Below, piece by piece: positions 1 through 12,843 of a stretch of 64,000 bases of DNA. The stretch lies in assembly GCA_902729315.2 (NCBI GenBank), contig LR746269.1:4040001-4104000 (forward strand), written 5' to 3'. The first letter of the stretch is position 1; each line of letters starts with the position of its first letter. Below the pieces are notes generated by a model that was not told the origin of the DNA, did not search any database, and worked only from the letters and a program-made list of their open reading frames with translations. The position numbers and the translations under genes are program-made. The stretch comes from Spirodela intermedia. Lineage: Eukaryota > Streptophyta > Magnoliopsida > Alismatales > Araceae.

Positions 1-282
1 ACACATGTTTTAGATTGCATGAAGTGAATATTAGCACTGCCTTGTGTACAGTATTCTGAGCAGGACCTGTTAACAGAGGGATTGATGAGTGCAGTATTAA
101 GGATACGAGGAAAATTACATAAGGGATTGGTGAAATAGGGAGTGACATCTCAAGTGGAGCTAGTATTATACAGTTTACCTGGAAATCTTGTCGTTTGGTG
201 TATTATTTAATTTAATCATATTGTATTTTTTATAGTGTGGATGTGAATCACTGGAAAGAACCATTTCCTATTATTTTTTCAG

Positions 283-3200
283 GCTACTACAATAGCGGCA
301 TTCTCAAAGATGACGGTTGAGGATTCGAAGAAGATTCTTCCCGCTGGATACTACCCTTCATGGGTTCTCTTTACTCAGTACCAAAAGTTGAGCTGCATGC
401 TTGGGGTTTAATTATCCTTCAATTATTTGTTGGCATTACTGATTGTGTTTCTATTTTTCTTGCAGTTGGACTGGCTTAACCTTGAGCTGACAAAGATCTG
501 GCCTTATGTGGATGAGGTACATTAAAATTATTTTTGAGACTCTTCTCGCCGGGGTGGCACCTCTTTTATCTTCCTTTCATTTTTTGCAATCCACGTTTAC
601 AGGTGGAATGCAAACGAAAGGGGACACTTTTCTCTTTGTTATATCCTATTGTGACTTTTCCTTTGTATTTTTTCACAGGCAGCATCAGAGTTGATAAGAA
701 ATTCTCTGGAGCCTGTTCTAGAGCAGTATAAATCTCTTGTTTTGGATTCTCTCAAGTTTTCAAAGCTCACTTTGGGAACGGTCGCTCCTCAGTTTACAGG
801 TTGGTTTTCCATGCAGAACCTTAGACATGACTAAGGATTGAAAGTTTTTGGCTCGAAATGCACTTTTTAACTGATGTTTTATGTCTTCCTTAGCATTTAT
901 AAGTGTAAGCACAGGATACTACTTTTTGCTTACCTCTAATGGAGCTACCGCTTCATAGTCTGATTTCCCCTTGATTATGCATTCACCTGATGTCAATCAG
1001 GCATCTTTTTCTTATGTCAGCTTGAATTTACACTGAACAGGTTAAATTCTTGTGATTTATCTGTTGATGTTATGTATTACTGAGAGTCTTGCATCATGAA
1101 ATTCTTAGCATTGTACTTGGGTGTACTGGAGATTTGTCAAAATAAATGGTAGATTTATTTATTTGGTAGCCTGTGGTTTTCTTTCCTCAGGCTGGCCCTA
1201 ATCAACGAGTTTTATGAAGAGATGTGAATATCCAATGCCTGAACGTTAGTGAGATGTTCAGACTTTTTGGAGAGGCACAGGACAATAAGCAGTTATAAGC
1301 CTAAATATTGTTTCTAGCAGTGTATGTTACATTCAAAAGTTACCATCACTCTCATAGCAGTTTTGTTTGTTAATGGAAAGAAAAGAAAAGGAAATAAAGG
1401 GGACCAATGTGTATGCATGTACTCTGTGAACTATCAGAGTCTACCACTAAAGTGGTGCTACATGACATAAACTGTAGAACAATAGATAGTTGGGAAAAGT
1501 CGCTATATACAATTGCCCTGGCCACAAAAAAGGAATGACATTGTCATCTAACTGAGGTCCCAAACCAGCTATGTTTCTCTAATAAATCTCTGCCATTGGC
1601 TACGTAGATCTTAGCACCAATCATCCACATTGATATCCTAGAGATGTTCCTTCACACCTTGGTGATTATTTGGTTTCACCAATGTCTTATAATCTAGTTC
1701 TTTTGTAACACTTCTGTTTAACCACTCCATAACCTCTATCCTTGAATGTCATTCGGTAGTTCACTTATTCTTCTCTTATTAATGCCATGGTTTCCTTGCA
1801 CATGTGCTTCTATGCTGGAAAATTTACGTCTACTTATTTTCTTCCTTTTTGTAATTGTTTTAGAGATCCTCTGTACAGTATAATAGTATCTTTATAAGTG
1901 AGATTACGGGCTTAGTTAAGGTTAGCCCCTCAGTATTATAAGTAACCAATTCTTGCTTTTCTGCTTTCGAAATTCTGCACCATTTTTTTCCCTTTCCCTT
2001 TGTTACAGAATTATTGTAGTGAGCAGTATCCCTAGGTAAAGTAGCGCTAATGATTGCCTTGACACTGCAGTAGCCCATGGACCAATGTTGTTATAGGAAA
2101 GGGATCCCTAAAAGAGAGAAACATAGAGCAAGAGTAGGTATTGGAGCAGAATAAGATTGAAACAAAATAACATTGTAAAGGGATGTACATGATATTGGCA
2201 AACATAATGTTATTAGACTACAGATGGAAACTGCATGGCTGCATGAGAAAACAGATGATAGGCTATTAGCGAGTGATGAAGAGACAAATAAGTGGTTGTT
2301 TTCAGCATCTGTTGCAAAAAAATGTATAGAATATGTTGGATTGGGCTACAGGTCATGCTGCAAAAGAGTGTGGAAGATGAATGTATCACATCAGCAGAAG
2401 TACTGAATGTCTATGGTGATATATCATGATGGTGTATGTATACAGTTCGAATCGTGTTATTATTAGATCTCTTTTTAGTTGTAGGTTCTCAACAAGGTTC
2501 AAATTTGGATTTCTATATGTTTATTGAGTGTTCCACAACTGAGGATCTGTGATGTATCGTTATGCACGTTCATTGTGAATAACTTAGTTACAGATGGACA
2601 ACTTTCGTTTATGACATAGTTACAGATGTTCTGTTATTCTGAATGTCTTAGGTAAAGATGTTCAAATTTGTGAATAGTATAATTATAAATGTATACCTTA
2701 CATACCAGGAAATTATGGCTAAACACAACTACGAAACATTGAAGACAAGCTTGATATTCGGGCATGTAAGGCTATCGTGTATAGGAGTTATTGAACTGAA
2801 ACTGAAGGCATAGTGCAGTCTTAACAAGCTTTTGGGAGACTGACTTGAAAACCAAAAACTTAAAATTGATGCTATGACATTTCGGCAATTGAAAGCTGCT
2901 TTGCTAGAAGGAAAGGTTATTGTGGATGTTACTTACATCAGATTGCTGAAATTAAGAGTTGTATCTGGGTTATTTATGTCAGGTCGTACCACTTGAGTTG
3001 TACAGGAATTGTTTTGGTCATAGTGATTAAACTTACCAATCTTGTATCGTGTAAAACAGACAAAAGTAGGCGTCGGTAATGTGATTATCAGATGCATCAC
3101 GAATTCTTTCAGGTGGGACGGATTTGTGTTGCACATTAAGAGGTCAACTAATGTGAGGAAGGGATGGTACTTTTTGCGGGTGTTGTATCTGTTGAATGAA

Positions 3201-6200
3201 TGTGAAGGAGAATAAGGTTTAAAGGGACATCTGTAGGGTTGATAATGGCAGATTTCGGCACCTAGTTTCATATGGGATGATTTCTGTTGCAAACGTTTTG
3301 TGAGTATAATTAAGCTCGACTGTAAGATGTGAGGTTGTATATTCTCTTCTCTCGTTTGTTGTTTATGGTGCCAATATTGTCCATTCACTGGCTTTCAAAA
3401 TTGTGCTTATTTTCTTGGGTAGTTCGTTTATTTATCTATTTTATGTAGTTATTCTGCACACATTTACTTGTATTATCCTTTTTTGCATTACTGTTCAGTA
3501 TAGTTCAACTGTAGGACATTGTTGGCATAGCAAAGTTTAGGGCATGAGAAATGGATGATTGGATCTCAGGCTGCCAGCAGGTGAATTTACTCAAGTGCCT
3601 GGTGATTTGCATCTAAATCCTACCCAACATTTCTCTGGATAACAATGACGTTATGTGTGCCTTTGCAATCATTGGCAATTAAGAGATGCTACAGATATCT
3701 TTTGGTTCCCCTCCCTCACGCTAAAAGGAAAGCAAGAGCAAGATATCACCTCTAGTTGAGACTTGGACTCCGTTTCTCCCTCACTCTCTTTACACTTGAC
3801 CCTAGAAGATTTTATTCATAATACTGGCAATTTTTGGCAATGTTTTGTTTTTATGTTTGTACTCATTTATCATTTACTATCTTTGATGTACTGCCCATGT
3901 AGATCAATCTCTTTCTATGTGAAAGCCTGAGGAGGTTTACTTTTGCTCGTTAGGTATCACAATCATTGAGAATAAGGGGCGTGATGGGATCACCATGGAA
4001 TTGGAGTTGCAGTGGGATGGAAATCCTAGCATCATACTTGATATTCAGACAAAACTTGGGGTGTCACTTCCTATACAGGTGAAAACACTAGCAACTTGTT
4101 TGAACAAGTGCTGGCAAGTTGCTTTAAACTCAAACGTGTGAGAATATTGTCTTTCCCTTTGGCCTCAAGTTTGAGATAATGAATTGTTTGCATGATATCT
4201 TTTGTTTATCCCTTCTTCCATATTGTGCAGATGTATCTAGCATATTGTTTTCTTGTAGTGGTCATTTATGAAAATATTATGTAGTAGTGGGCATCAATCT
4301 TCTATTTGAGCCTTTAAGTGAGTCAATTATGGACTACTTAATGGTCTCTCCCTTTCTTTCTTCAAAATAAGAGGGCTTGGCCTACTATAGATGTAATCAG
4401 TATTTAAACTGGTGTAGAGGTGAATTGAAATTTTTTCGTGAATCTACTCTAATAGGATTTTCTAGGCTGCTCTAGTGAGAAGGGAGGGAAAATACCTGAT
4501 CAAGAAGATCAAGATCCTGATTTGACATGGTATCAGAGCTGGTTGAGGCGTGAAGCATTGCAAGGAAAAGGACATGCCTTCCATCAAGTAGAAGCAAGCA
4601 TTTAGGAGGTCAGTCGACAGCAATTCTTGATTTCAAGAATCAAGAAACAGGAGATGCCTATGGGCCAAGAAGCTTCTGCATCCAACTCAGTCATGACAAC
4701 AATTGTTGGTGGCCGAGACAAAATAATGTATGCACTGCTAAGTATTCCTGAGTGCTTAAAATTTAACGGTACCAATCTGTACCAATGGGAGAAATTTGTG
4801 GAGTTAACCCTTCTTGGAAGAGGTTTGTCAGAGCATCTAATTAATGATCCTATTGGTATGAATGATTCAAATTACAAACTTTGGAAATCTGAGCAAGCCT
4901 TTATTCATTCATGGCTCCTTGGAACTATGATAGTAGAAATGTGTGATAACTTTCTTTATATGACTACCGTGAAAGAATTGTAAAGTGAAGTCCATAAGAA
5001 TTGTTCTAAGCAGTAGAATGATTGGAAGATCTACGGGCTAAATGCCAAAGCAATGAGGACAATACAAGGGGAGAAGACAATCATGAAGTTATCATGTGAA
5101 TTGAAGGCTATATTGCATGAGATTGATCATTATTGACCTGTGAAGAATCCTCACTCCGAAGAAAGAAATTACGTATTAAAGTAGAGAATGTTTACATTCC
5201 TAATGGCTTTAAATCTAGAATATGAGAGTCTTTGGAGTTAGATCCTACACAGAGAGAGCGCACTGAATTTGGATGAAGCCATCGGTATTGTTATGGAGGA
5301 AGAGAGTCGACTGCATCAACTCTCAGATCCATCAAGGCCTAGCTTGTTTTCCACCAAGAAAATTGAAAAAAATCAAGCCAAGAAGTTCAGCAAGATTATA
5401 AGAATTCAATTGATCAAGGACAAAGGGCTTCAAATGACTATAAGGATAGTCTTTGGTGTTTTTTTGCAAATGCAAAAGACATACTAGAGAATCTTACTGG
5501 AAGTTGCACAAAATCGAAAGGTATATGTTGCTGCTTCTCAGAGTCATGAAGGTGGAGAACAAGGGTAGACAAAAGAACAAATAGCAAAGCCTACTCATAA
5601 ATGTGGAGAGGACCTTATGAAGATAAAGGAAGAATTAGAGTGACTCAAAAGCATGTTGAGTTCTACCTCATTGGCATGTTTAGGTGAAAACAAAGTATTT
5701 TTCAGTAATACTATTATCCCAAAACTCACTAGAATACATTGGATTGTTGATATTGGTGCCAAAGATCACATGACACCAAATGTCTCTAGATTCATTAATT
5801 GTTTAAAGATAAATAGGACACATAAGGTCCTTATAGTTGGAAGAGGGATCTTATCAGTGGCGAGTATTGGGAGCATCAAAATTAATGGGTTGAGTACACT
5901 TAAAGATGTACGTCATGTGCCTAGAGTTGAGGCACATCTTATATCCTTATAAAAACTTGTGCAAGATTTTAATTGCAAATTTATTCTTGAAGATGATGCA
6001 TGTTTTCTAATTGATAAGGTGTCGGGGTAGAGGACTAGACATATTAGGTGTCAAGATGACCTTCTCTATCTGGAAGATCAAGATGTAGTATGTCTCTCCT
6101 CTCTTAATCTTTTTGGAGACACTAGGAGCCAAATCATACTTCAGCATAGTCATGTTGGGCATCCTTCTTTTGAATTGATGAAACATTAATTTCCTACCAT

Positions 6201-9200
6201 TCGTAATAAGGTTGATGTCAAAACTTTGATTTGTGAGGCCTATCAATTGGCCGAACACAACCGATTTATATTTCATTTTAAGAATGAAAGGAGTTTAGTA
6301 TCACTATATCAGATTCACAATGATATATGGGGGCCATGTCAGATATCTAGTATATCTGGTGGCAGATGATTTATGCTATTTGTTGTTGATTGTACCTGAT
6401 TTATATGGCTTCTTCTTAAGTCTAAAGTTGAAGCTGCTCAAATTATCCCACATTTCTTTAATTTTATAGACAATCAATTTGGAACAATGATAAAGCAGTT
6501 CAGAATAGATAATGCCAAAGAGTATTTCAACACTATGATCTACCCTTATTTTGCTCAAAGAGGCATAATCCATGAATCATCATGTATTGATACTTCATAA
6601 CAAAATGGGCTAACCGAAAGAAAGATTGGCCAAATTGTGGAGACAGTTAAAGCACTATTATTCCAAAGAAATGTACTCAAATAATATTGTGGAGAGTTTA
6701 TGTTGACAATTACACATCTTATAAATCACATACCAGCAAGATTAATTGGACATTAGAGTCCAATTGATTTATTGTCTAAAGCTTATCAAAATGTAAAGTT
6801 GCGAACGAACTTAGCTCCCAAGGTGTTTGGTTGTGTGGTATATGTTCACACTACTAATACTCAATTGGGTAAGTTGGATTCTAGAGCACATAAGTGCATA
6901 TTTGTGAGATACTCATCCACTCAAAAGGGCTATAAATGTTATTGTCCAGCATCTAGAAGATATTATATCTCTACAGATGTTATATGTAATGAATATGAGA
7001 TGTATTATAAAAGGACCAAAGAGCCTGATATTCAAAGATCATAAAATCCTTTAGTTACTAGCTCGAAAGACCCTTGCCCTCAAGTGACACAAATATTTAG
7101 GAGACAAGTTCAGACAAAGTCACCTAATACAACAATCACGGTTGAGGAAGAAAGGGTGGACAATGTAACTGAACCAATGCAGCTGGAGGAAGATGATTCA
7201 AGGCAAAATGAGGTCAAACAACTTGATGTAGGCCTAGCTGAAGATGATCAGCTCGGATGGCCTATTGCCCTATGTAAAGGGGTAAGGAATTGTAGAAACA
7301 GACTAAGGTATCCAATGGCCAATTATCTGTCATATGATAGATTGAGTCAGGAGCATAAAGTATTATTGAGCTCACTTAATACGACGTGTACCAAAAATAG
7401 TTGATGAAGCATTAGCTAGAAAAGAGTGGAGCTAGGTAATGGATGCAAAAATGGAAGCCTTGCAAAAGAATCATACATGGGATCTGGTTCCTCTCCCAAC
7501 TGGTAAGAAGGTTGTGGGGTGTAAATGGGTATATACCCCGAAATTCAATGCAGATGGGTCACTTGAAAGATATAATGCACGATTGGTAGTAAAAGACTAT
7601 ACTCAATCATATGGGACTGATCATCTTAAAACCTTTGCTCCCATTGCTAAGCTTAACATTGTGAGGATATTGATTGCTCTGGCAACTAAGTTGAACTAGG
7701 AAATACATCAATTTGATGTCAAAAATATATTTCTACATAGTGAATTGGAAGAGAAAGTCTACATAACTATACCTCCAAGATATCCACTATCCAATCAATT
7801 AGGAGTGGTTTGTAGACTAAAGAAAGCCCTCTATGGTCTCAAACAATCTCTTTGAGCTTATTTTGGGAGGTTCACCAAGACAATGAAAAGTCAAGGATAT
7901 AAACAGAGTAATGCAGACCATACTTTGTTCATCAAATATAATTCGTGTGAAGGTATGACTATATTAATTGTATATGTCAGTGATATATTGATCACAGGTG
8001 ATGACACAAATGAAATTCAAAATCTGAGTAAAACCTCTCACAAGAGTTTGATATTAAGTCTCTTGGGAGACTAAGGTATCTTCTTGGTATTGAGGTGGCA
8101 CACTCGAAAGAAGGTATCTTTATTTCTCAACATAAATATACTATTGATCTGCTCCATAAAACTGGACGACTTGCTTGTAAATCAATAGTCACACCAGTGG
8201 ATATAAATGTGAAACTTGAAGCAAGAGGTGACAGTCCTCCAGTTAATAAGGAATCCTTCCAAAAGTTGATTGGAAAATTGATTTATTTTGAATCATACTA
8301 GACCAGATGTGGCATATGCTGTGAGTTCCTTGAGTCAATTTATGAATGACCCAAGAGAAATTCACTTACAAGTAGCATATTGTTTTCTAGCGTATTTGAA
8401 GAATACTGTAGGACAAGGCCTATTATTTTCACGAGGTAGTGATAGTACTGTGGAAATATATACAGACGTAGATTATGCAGGATCAGTAAGTGACAAGACG
8501 TCAACATCTAGATATTGTTCCTTCATCGATGGAAATCTGGTCTCATTAAGAAGTAAGAAGCAAAAGGTGGTGTCTAGATCTAGTGCAGAAGCTGAGTTTA
8601 GAGCTATGGCTCAAGTTATATGTGAAGCAATATGGATAAAAATACTACTTGAAGATTTACATCTGTACTCTCAAGGTTGCATCAAGTTATACTGTGACGA
8701 TCAATCATCTAATGTTATTGCCCATAATTCAGTCTAATATGACAGGACAAAGCACATTGAAATAGATCGTCATTTTATCAAGGAAAAGATTAAAGAAGGG
8801 ATGATAAACTTGTTGTTTATCAATTCTACTAATCAAGTGGCAGATATATTCACCAAGAGGCTGCTGAGACCAACTTTACAGAAGCTTGTATTCAAGTTGG
8901 GCATGTCTAACATCAACACCCAACTTGCAAGGGGTTGTCAGACAAGCTAGGATCTTGTTATTGTAGTGTTTCTCTTCTATTTGGGCTCTTAAGTGAGTCA
9001 GTTATGGACTACCTAGTGGGCCCTCCCTTTCTTTCTTCAAAATAAGAGGGCTTGGCCCGCTATAGATGTAACTAGTATTTAAACTGGTGTAGAGGTGAAT
9101 TGAAGTAAGACTTTTCGTGAATCTATTCTAATGGAATTTTCTAGGTGGCTCCAGTGAGAAAGGAAGGTGAAGACCTGATCAAGAAGATCAAGATCCTGGT

Positions 9201-12200
9201 TTGACAAGTAGAAACGAGATCTATTTATCCATATTTAGTCTATTTATTACTTTGAAGGAGAACTCGAGCAATCTGGCTAGTGGCTGAGATTTGATCCCTA
9301 AGCTGAAATTCTTAAGTCGTTTGATTTATGGTTACTGTACTAAGAAAAATCTCAATCTTTTTTAAAACTATTGCTGTCGTGTTGCTGTATCTAATTAATT
9401 ACTTTCTTGCTGGGCATTGTTGAAGAAACTATTTCATCTGCTGCTAGATTGCTCACGAGTTCTACATTTTTCTCCATGGTTCTTCTCACATGTGCTAGTT
9501 ACATTATAGGAATGCTATGGATTATTCCCAATAGAACCTGAGCTTCAATGAATAAACTGAAAATTCAACCTCCTTACTTCTTGCAAATTTGCTTCGAGAT
9601 TCTAACCTCAGGGATGCCACCTCACTAAATTCTGACTTCAGAAAACCTCATTGAGTTTTATGGATCGATTGCTTCTGGCAATGATCGAGGAAATTCATGG
9701 CATCCCCTATCCCACATATATTTCATATATTCGGAGCGTGTTACAATAATCAGATGATTTGCTAGCATATCAACGAGGCACATATTAAATCAGCAATTAC
9801 TATCTTGTCACGGGCATCACTCTCAGCCGATCTGCTCTTTCTATCTGGTTCTCTTTTAAGTCGTTCTATGATCACGCATACAACAGAAAATTTTCGATTT
9901 CCGGTCTATGCTACTATCTGGGCCTTTCTTGAGATGCCCATGCATGCTATTATATTACGGAAATTTTGTTTCCGTCCCAGTGATTATCTCGAAGTTCAAC
10001 AACAAGATGAACTGCTTGTCCAACGTCATTTTTTCCCCTTCATTTCTATGGGAAGAAAGCATACATTGGCCATTGTTACTATGAATTATGTGGTTACATC
10101 AAACTGATGATAAAAAAACTAATAAATATTTATGCTAATTGTCCTTGTCACATCCCTAGGTGAAAAACGTGGCATTCACTGGGGTATTCCGACTGATCTT
10201 CAAGCCATTGACGGACCAATTCCCCTGCTTTGGTGCAGTTTCTTATTCACTGAGGCACAAGGTGCGGTTTTAGGATGACAGCCTTGAAATATGGTAGCCA
10301 TATCATTGATACTTTTTTATCATTTTAAGTTTATTTTCTGGATTTTTCCTATGTTTTACATGCAGAAGAAACTTGATTTCACTCTGAAAATTGTTGGTGG
10401 GGAAATATCATCAGTGCCTGGAATCTCGGATGCTATTGAGGTTAGAAGAGAATCCAAATCCAATTCATCTCTTTTGCGTTTTGCTTTTTGATTGCTACAG
10501 TAAAAGGTAACCAATCATGCAGGAAACTATACATTATGCTATTGAAGACACCTTAATATGGCCTGCAAGGAAAGTTGTTCCAATCATCCCTGGTGATTAT
10601 AGGTGGGGACTTTTAGTGGTCTAAGCCTGGAACTCTGTGCACACAGATATACTATCATTTGCTTGTTCCACTAACTGAAAATACTTATTGCAGTTATTTG
10701 GAGTTAAAAACTGTTGGGACGTTGGAAGTGAAGCTTGTTCAAGCAAGGGGATTGACGAATAAAGATGTTATTGGGAAATCTGATCCCTATGCTGTTCTCT
10801 ATGTTCGCCCGTTACATGACAGAATGAAGACGAGCAAAACGATAGTATGCACTTTGCATTTTTTTTATTGTTTCTCGGTCTCAGCCCTTCTAAATTTGAA
10901 GTCACTAACTGGATTTTGTTTTGCAGAACAATGATTTGAATCCCATCTGGAATGAACACTACGAATTTATCGTTGAAGATCCATTGACCCAGCATTTGGT
11001 TGTGAAAATTTATGATGACGAAGGAGTCCAAAAGTCTGAGCTCATTGGTTGTGTTCAAATACCGTTGAAGGACCTTGTGCCTGGGAAAGTGAAGGATATA
11101 TGGTTAAATCTTGTCAAAGATTTGGAGATTCAGCGAGATAACAAACTCAGAGGACAGGTTGGTCTGTTCCCATGGAGTACCCAGTGCCTGTTGTATCTTG
11201 TGGATGAGAATGCTTCACTCTTTTTAGTAAATTTTTTGGATTACGATTTCTTTTTTCAAAAAAATAGAGGAATGGAGAAAGAAAGAATCAGGACAGTAGT
11301 TGATCTGAATTTACCGGTTTTCCAGAATAACAGTTTCAAAAATGGTGACCATGGTTTCATAAGTATATCCCTTTTCCAAAGATATTCCATGAATACTAGC
11401 CATAGTGTGAAACACCAAAGTATTCTTATGCTCATTTTAGTGTAGGTTTTTTGTTCTTTGTTTGTATTTTCCCTCTCACCTGCATGATTTTGTTTGTCCG
11501 CTTTTTCCATTGTTTGCAAAATTCTTGCGTTCAATTGGAAAATCTTATCTCAATTTTCTCTTTTGGGCATTTATCCAACTTCCCAATGGAAGAATGGTTT
11601 CCATTTTTTTACTAATTTGAAGTATCTGTTTTTTGTTGTCCTCTCCCCCATGCATCGTTAGATCCCTGCTATATGCGGTACCACTTGCTATTCTTGCGCA
11701 AATGTTTCGTGTATCTGACTGGAGTTTTGAATCTGTGACAGGTCCACCTGGAACTTCTCTACTTTCCCAATGGAATGGATAGTGGGTTCTCTAATCCTTT
11801 TGCTCCCAGGACGTTCTCAATGACATCTTTGGAGAAGGCTCTCAAGAATGAGGCAAATGGAATCGATGACACTACCTCCGACGGGGCCTCTAACCATCGG
11901 AAGAAGGACGTCATCATAAGAGGAGTCCTGTCTGTCACCGTCCTTTCTGCAGAGGACTTGCCTGCCACGGATCTTATCGGAAAGGCTGATCCGTATGTTG
12001 TGCTCCAGATGAAGAAGGCCGAAACAAAGAACAAAACGAGGGTATTTCTTTTTAAATGAGTCATCAGGCTCTTTTTCCCCGCACTCTCTGATTGCATATA
12101 CTCTGTGCCTTTTTCAGGTGGTGACTGATAGCCTAAATCCAGCTTGGAATCAAACGTTTGACTTTGTCGTTGAAGATGGGCTACATGAAATGCTTATTTT

Positions 12201-12843
12201 GGAGATATGGGATCATGACACATTTGGGAAGGTATGTTCCCATTTTAAGTTTCTTGTGTGAACACCAAGTTCAATGCTGTCATCTTTCAGTGGTCCCCAG
12301 TTGCACGGTCATCCTGTTTTCTTTTTTATGTCCATCATCAAATACCTAATATTATTGTATTATTGGGCATAATTGGAAGAACAATGGGCCGTTCGATGGA
12401 ATACAACTCGAGAATGAGTGGAATTGGCCCATCTATATAAACAGAAGATTTATTATTGTTATTATTTATTAATATGGGTCTTTCATCATCTGTCTGTGCC
12501 GGTAATAAAAATATGACATTTCCTGCTTATCAAGCTGTTGACTCAAAATAAATATGCAACCGATGGAATAAGCCATCTCTATAAGTTGACTGTATACTAA
12601 TAATAATTACGGAAATAAGCAATTCTAAGGTAGGTTCTGAAAGGTTGGGAAGTCTTACATAGCTGACTTTTTTTCTTCTCTTGGTTATTTGACCAGGACT
12701 ACATGGGGAGATGCATCATGACACTGACGAGGGTCATAATAGAGGGAGAGTTCTCGGATAGTTTTCCCTTGGAAGGCGCCAAGTCTGGGGTTGTGAATCT
12801 GCATCTCAAGTGGACGCCGCAGCCAATATACAGGGACTCATAA
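283..12843 (+). CDS. SYT5: Synaptotagmin-5-like protein (SMP + two C2 domains), 5' end outside window
   Basis: The family tethers the ER to the plasma membrane or other membranes; the SMP domain carries lipids and the C2 domains bind acidic phospholipids, often with calcium. Visible exons: 283-387, 466-516, 679-799, 3954-4078, 10160-10261, 10366-10440, 10523-10602, 10694-10844, 10927-11157, 11742-12041, 12118-12231, 12697-12843 (TAA). They read in one frame for about 533 codons. The SMP segment runs from MTVEDSKK through IPGDYS. C2A follows ([20 protein letters not shown], then IYDDEG) and C2B ([13 protein letters not shown], then [12 protein letters not shown]), both with the loop aspartates. 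The end, IYRDS, is typical of plant SYT5/NTMC2T2. The exon with the N-terminal membrane anchor lies upstream of the window. The donor at 387/388 is non-canonical (see findings). The 6.1-kb intron 4079-10159 contains a Copia element. SYT4 is the close alternative; the family call is firm, the paralogue less so. Confidence 0.93.
800..3953 (+). other. Large intron of the SYT5-like gene
   Basis: This 3.15-kb intron has canonical ends (cag|gttgg and gttag|gtatc) and joins codons of the SMP domain in phase 1. It is AT-rich and full of stops on both strands. The longest open stretch (minus, 2933-3388) resembles no protein I recognise. I see no transposon ends or RNA gene in it. Confidence 0.7.
4259..4527 (+). 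repeat. 5' LTR of Copia element
   Basis: Aligns with 8936-9206 from its middle to its end, including TTCAAAATAAGAGGGCTTGG, a tatttaaactgg TATA-like box and the terminal gatcaagatcctg..TTTGACA. By eye about nine in ten bases match, so the insertion is not recent. Confidence 0.85.
4528..4540 (+). other. Copia primer-binding site (tRNA-iMet)
   Basis: TGGTATCAGAGCT starts immediately after the 5' LTR and matches the complement of the initiator-methionine tRNA 3' end, the standard Copia primer site. Confidence 0.9.
4627..8932 (+). pseudogene. Copia gag-pol polyprotein relic
   Basis: Open fragments in several frames cover the whole polyprotein. Gag lies at about 4660-4980 ([13 protein letters not shown]). 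A decayed CCHC knuckle is near 5450-5510. Protease lies at 5650-5950, where the active site reads [12 protein letters not shown], with the usual Ser after Asp changed to Ile. Integrase core is at about 6100-7040 ([10 protein letters not shown] and [10 protein letters not shown]). RT lies at 7439-8090 ([15 protein letters not shown]); its catalytic box reads YVSDI instead of YVDDI. RNase H is at 8440-8900 ([12 protein letters not shown], then ADIFTKRL). There are many in-frame stops and frame changes, so the element cannot move on its own. Confidence 0.9.
8936..9206 (+). repeat. 3' LTR of Copia element
   Basis: Starts TGTCAGACAAG after the purine-rich tract cttgcaaggggt and ends TTTGACA. It pairs with 4259-4527. 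The LTR carries its own TATA-like box at about 9077, pointing toward the downstream SYT5 exons. Confidence 0.88.
9207..10159 (+). other. Remainder of SYT5 intron downstream of the Copia insertion
   Basis: Host intron sequence from the Copia edge to the acceptor catccctag|gtgaaa. It contains an open stretch at 9805-10107 without recognisable homology. Nothing else stands out. Confidence 0.6.

Larger units (their letters stand above)
4259..9206 (+). mobile_element. Degenerate Ty1/Copia LTR retrotransposon inside SYT5 intron
   Basis: A full-length but dead Copia element of about 4.95 kb lies in the same orientation as the host gene. It has a 5' LTR ending TTTGACA at 4527, a tRNA-iMet primer-binding site directly after, gag-protease-integrase-RT-RNase H in Copia order, a purine-rich tract ending at 8935, and a 3' LTR (8936-9206). 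The flanks read tgtag before 4259 and agtag after 9206, a 5-bp target duplication with one mismatch. The 5' LTR start is the least certain edge, because its first 40 bases have diverged. Confidence 0.9.

Noticed and set aside
2933-3388. 151-codon minus-strand open frame in a SYT5 intron
   Set aside because: No recognisable domain, biased composition, lies within a well-defined intron.
10659-10934. Short C2-like frame as an independent small gene
   Set aside because: It is exon 10694-10844 of the SYT5-like gene read into the intron.
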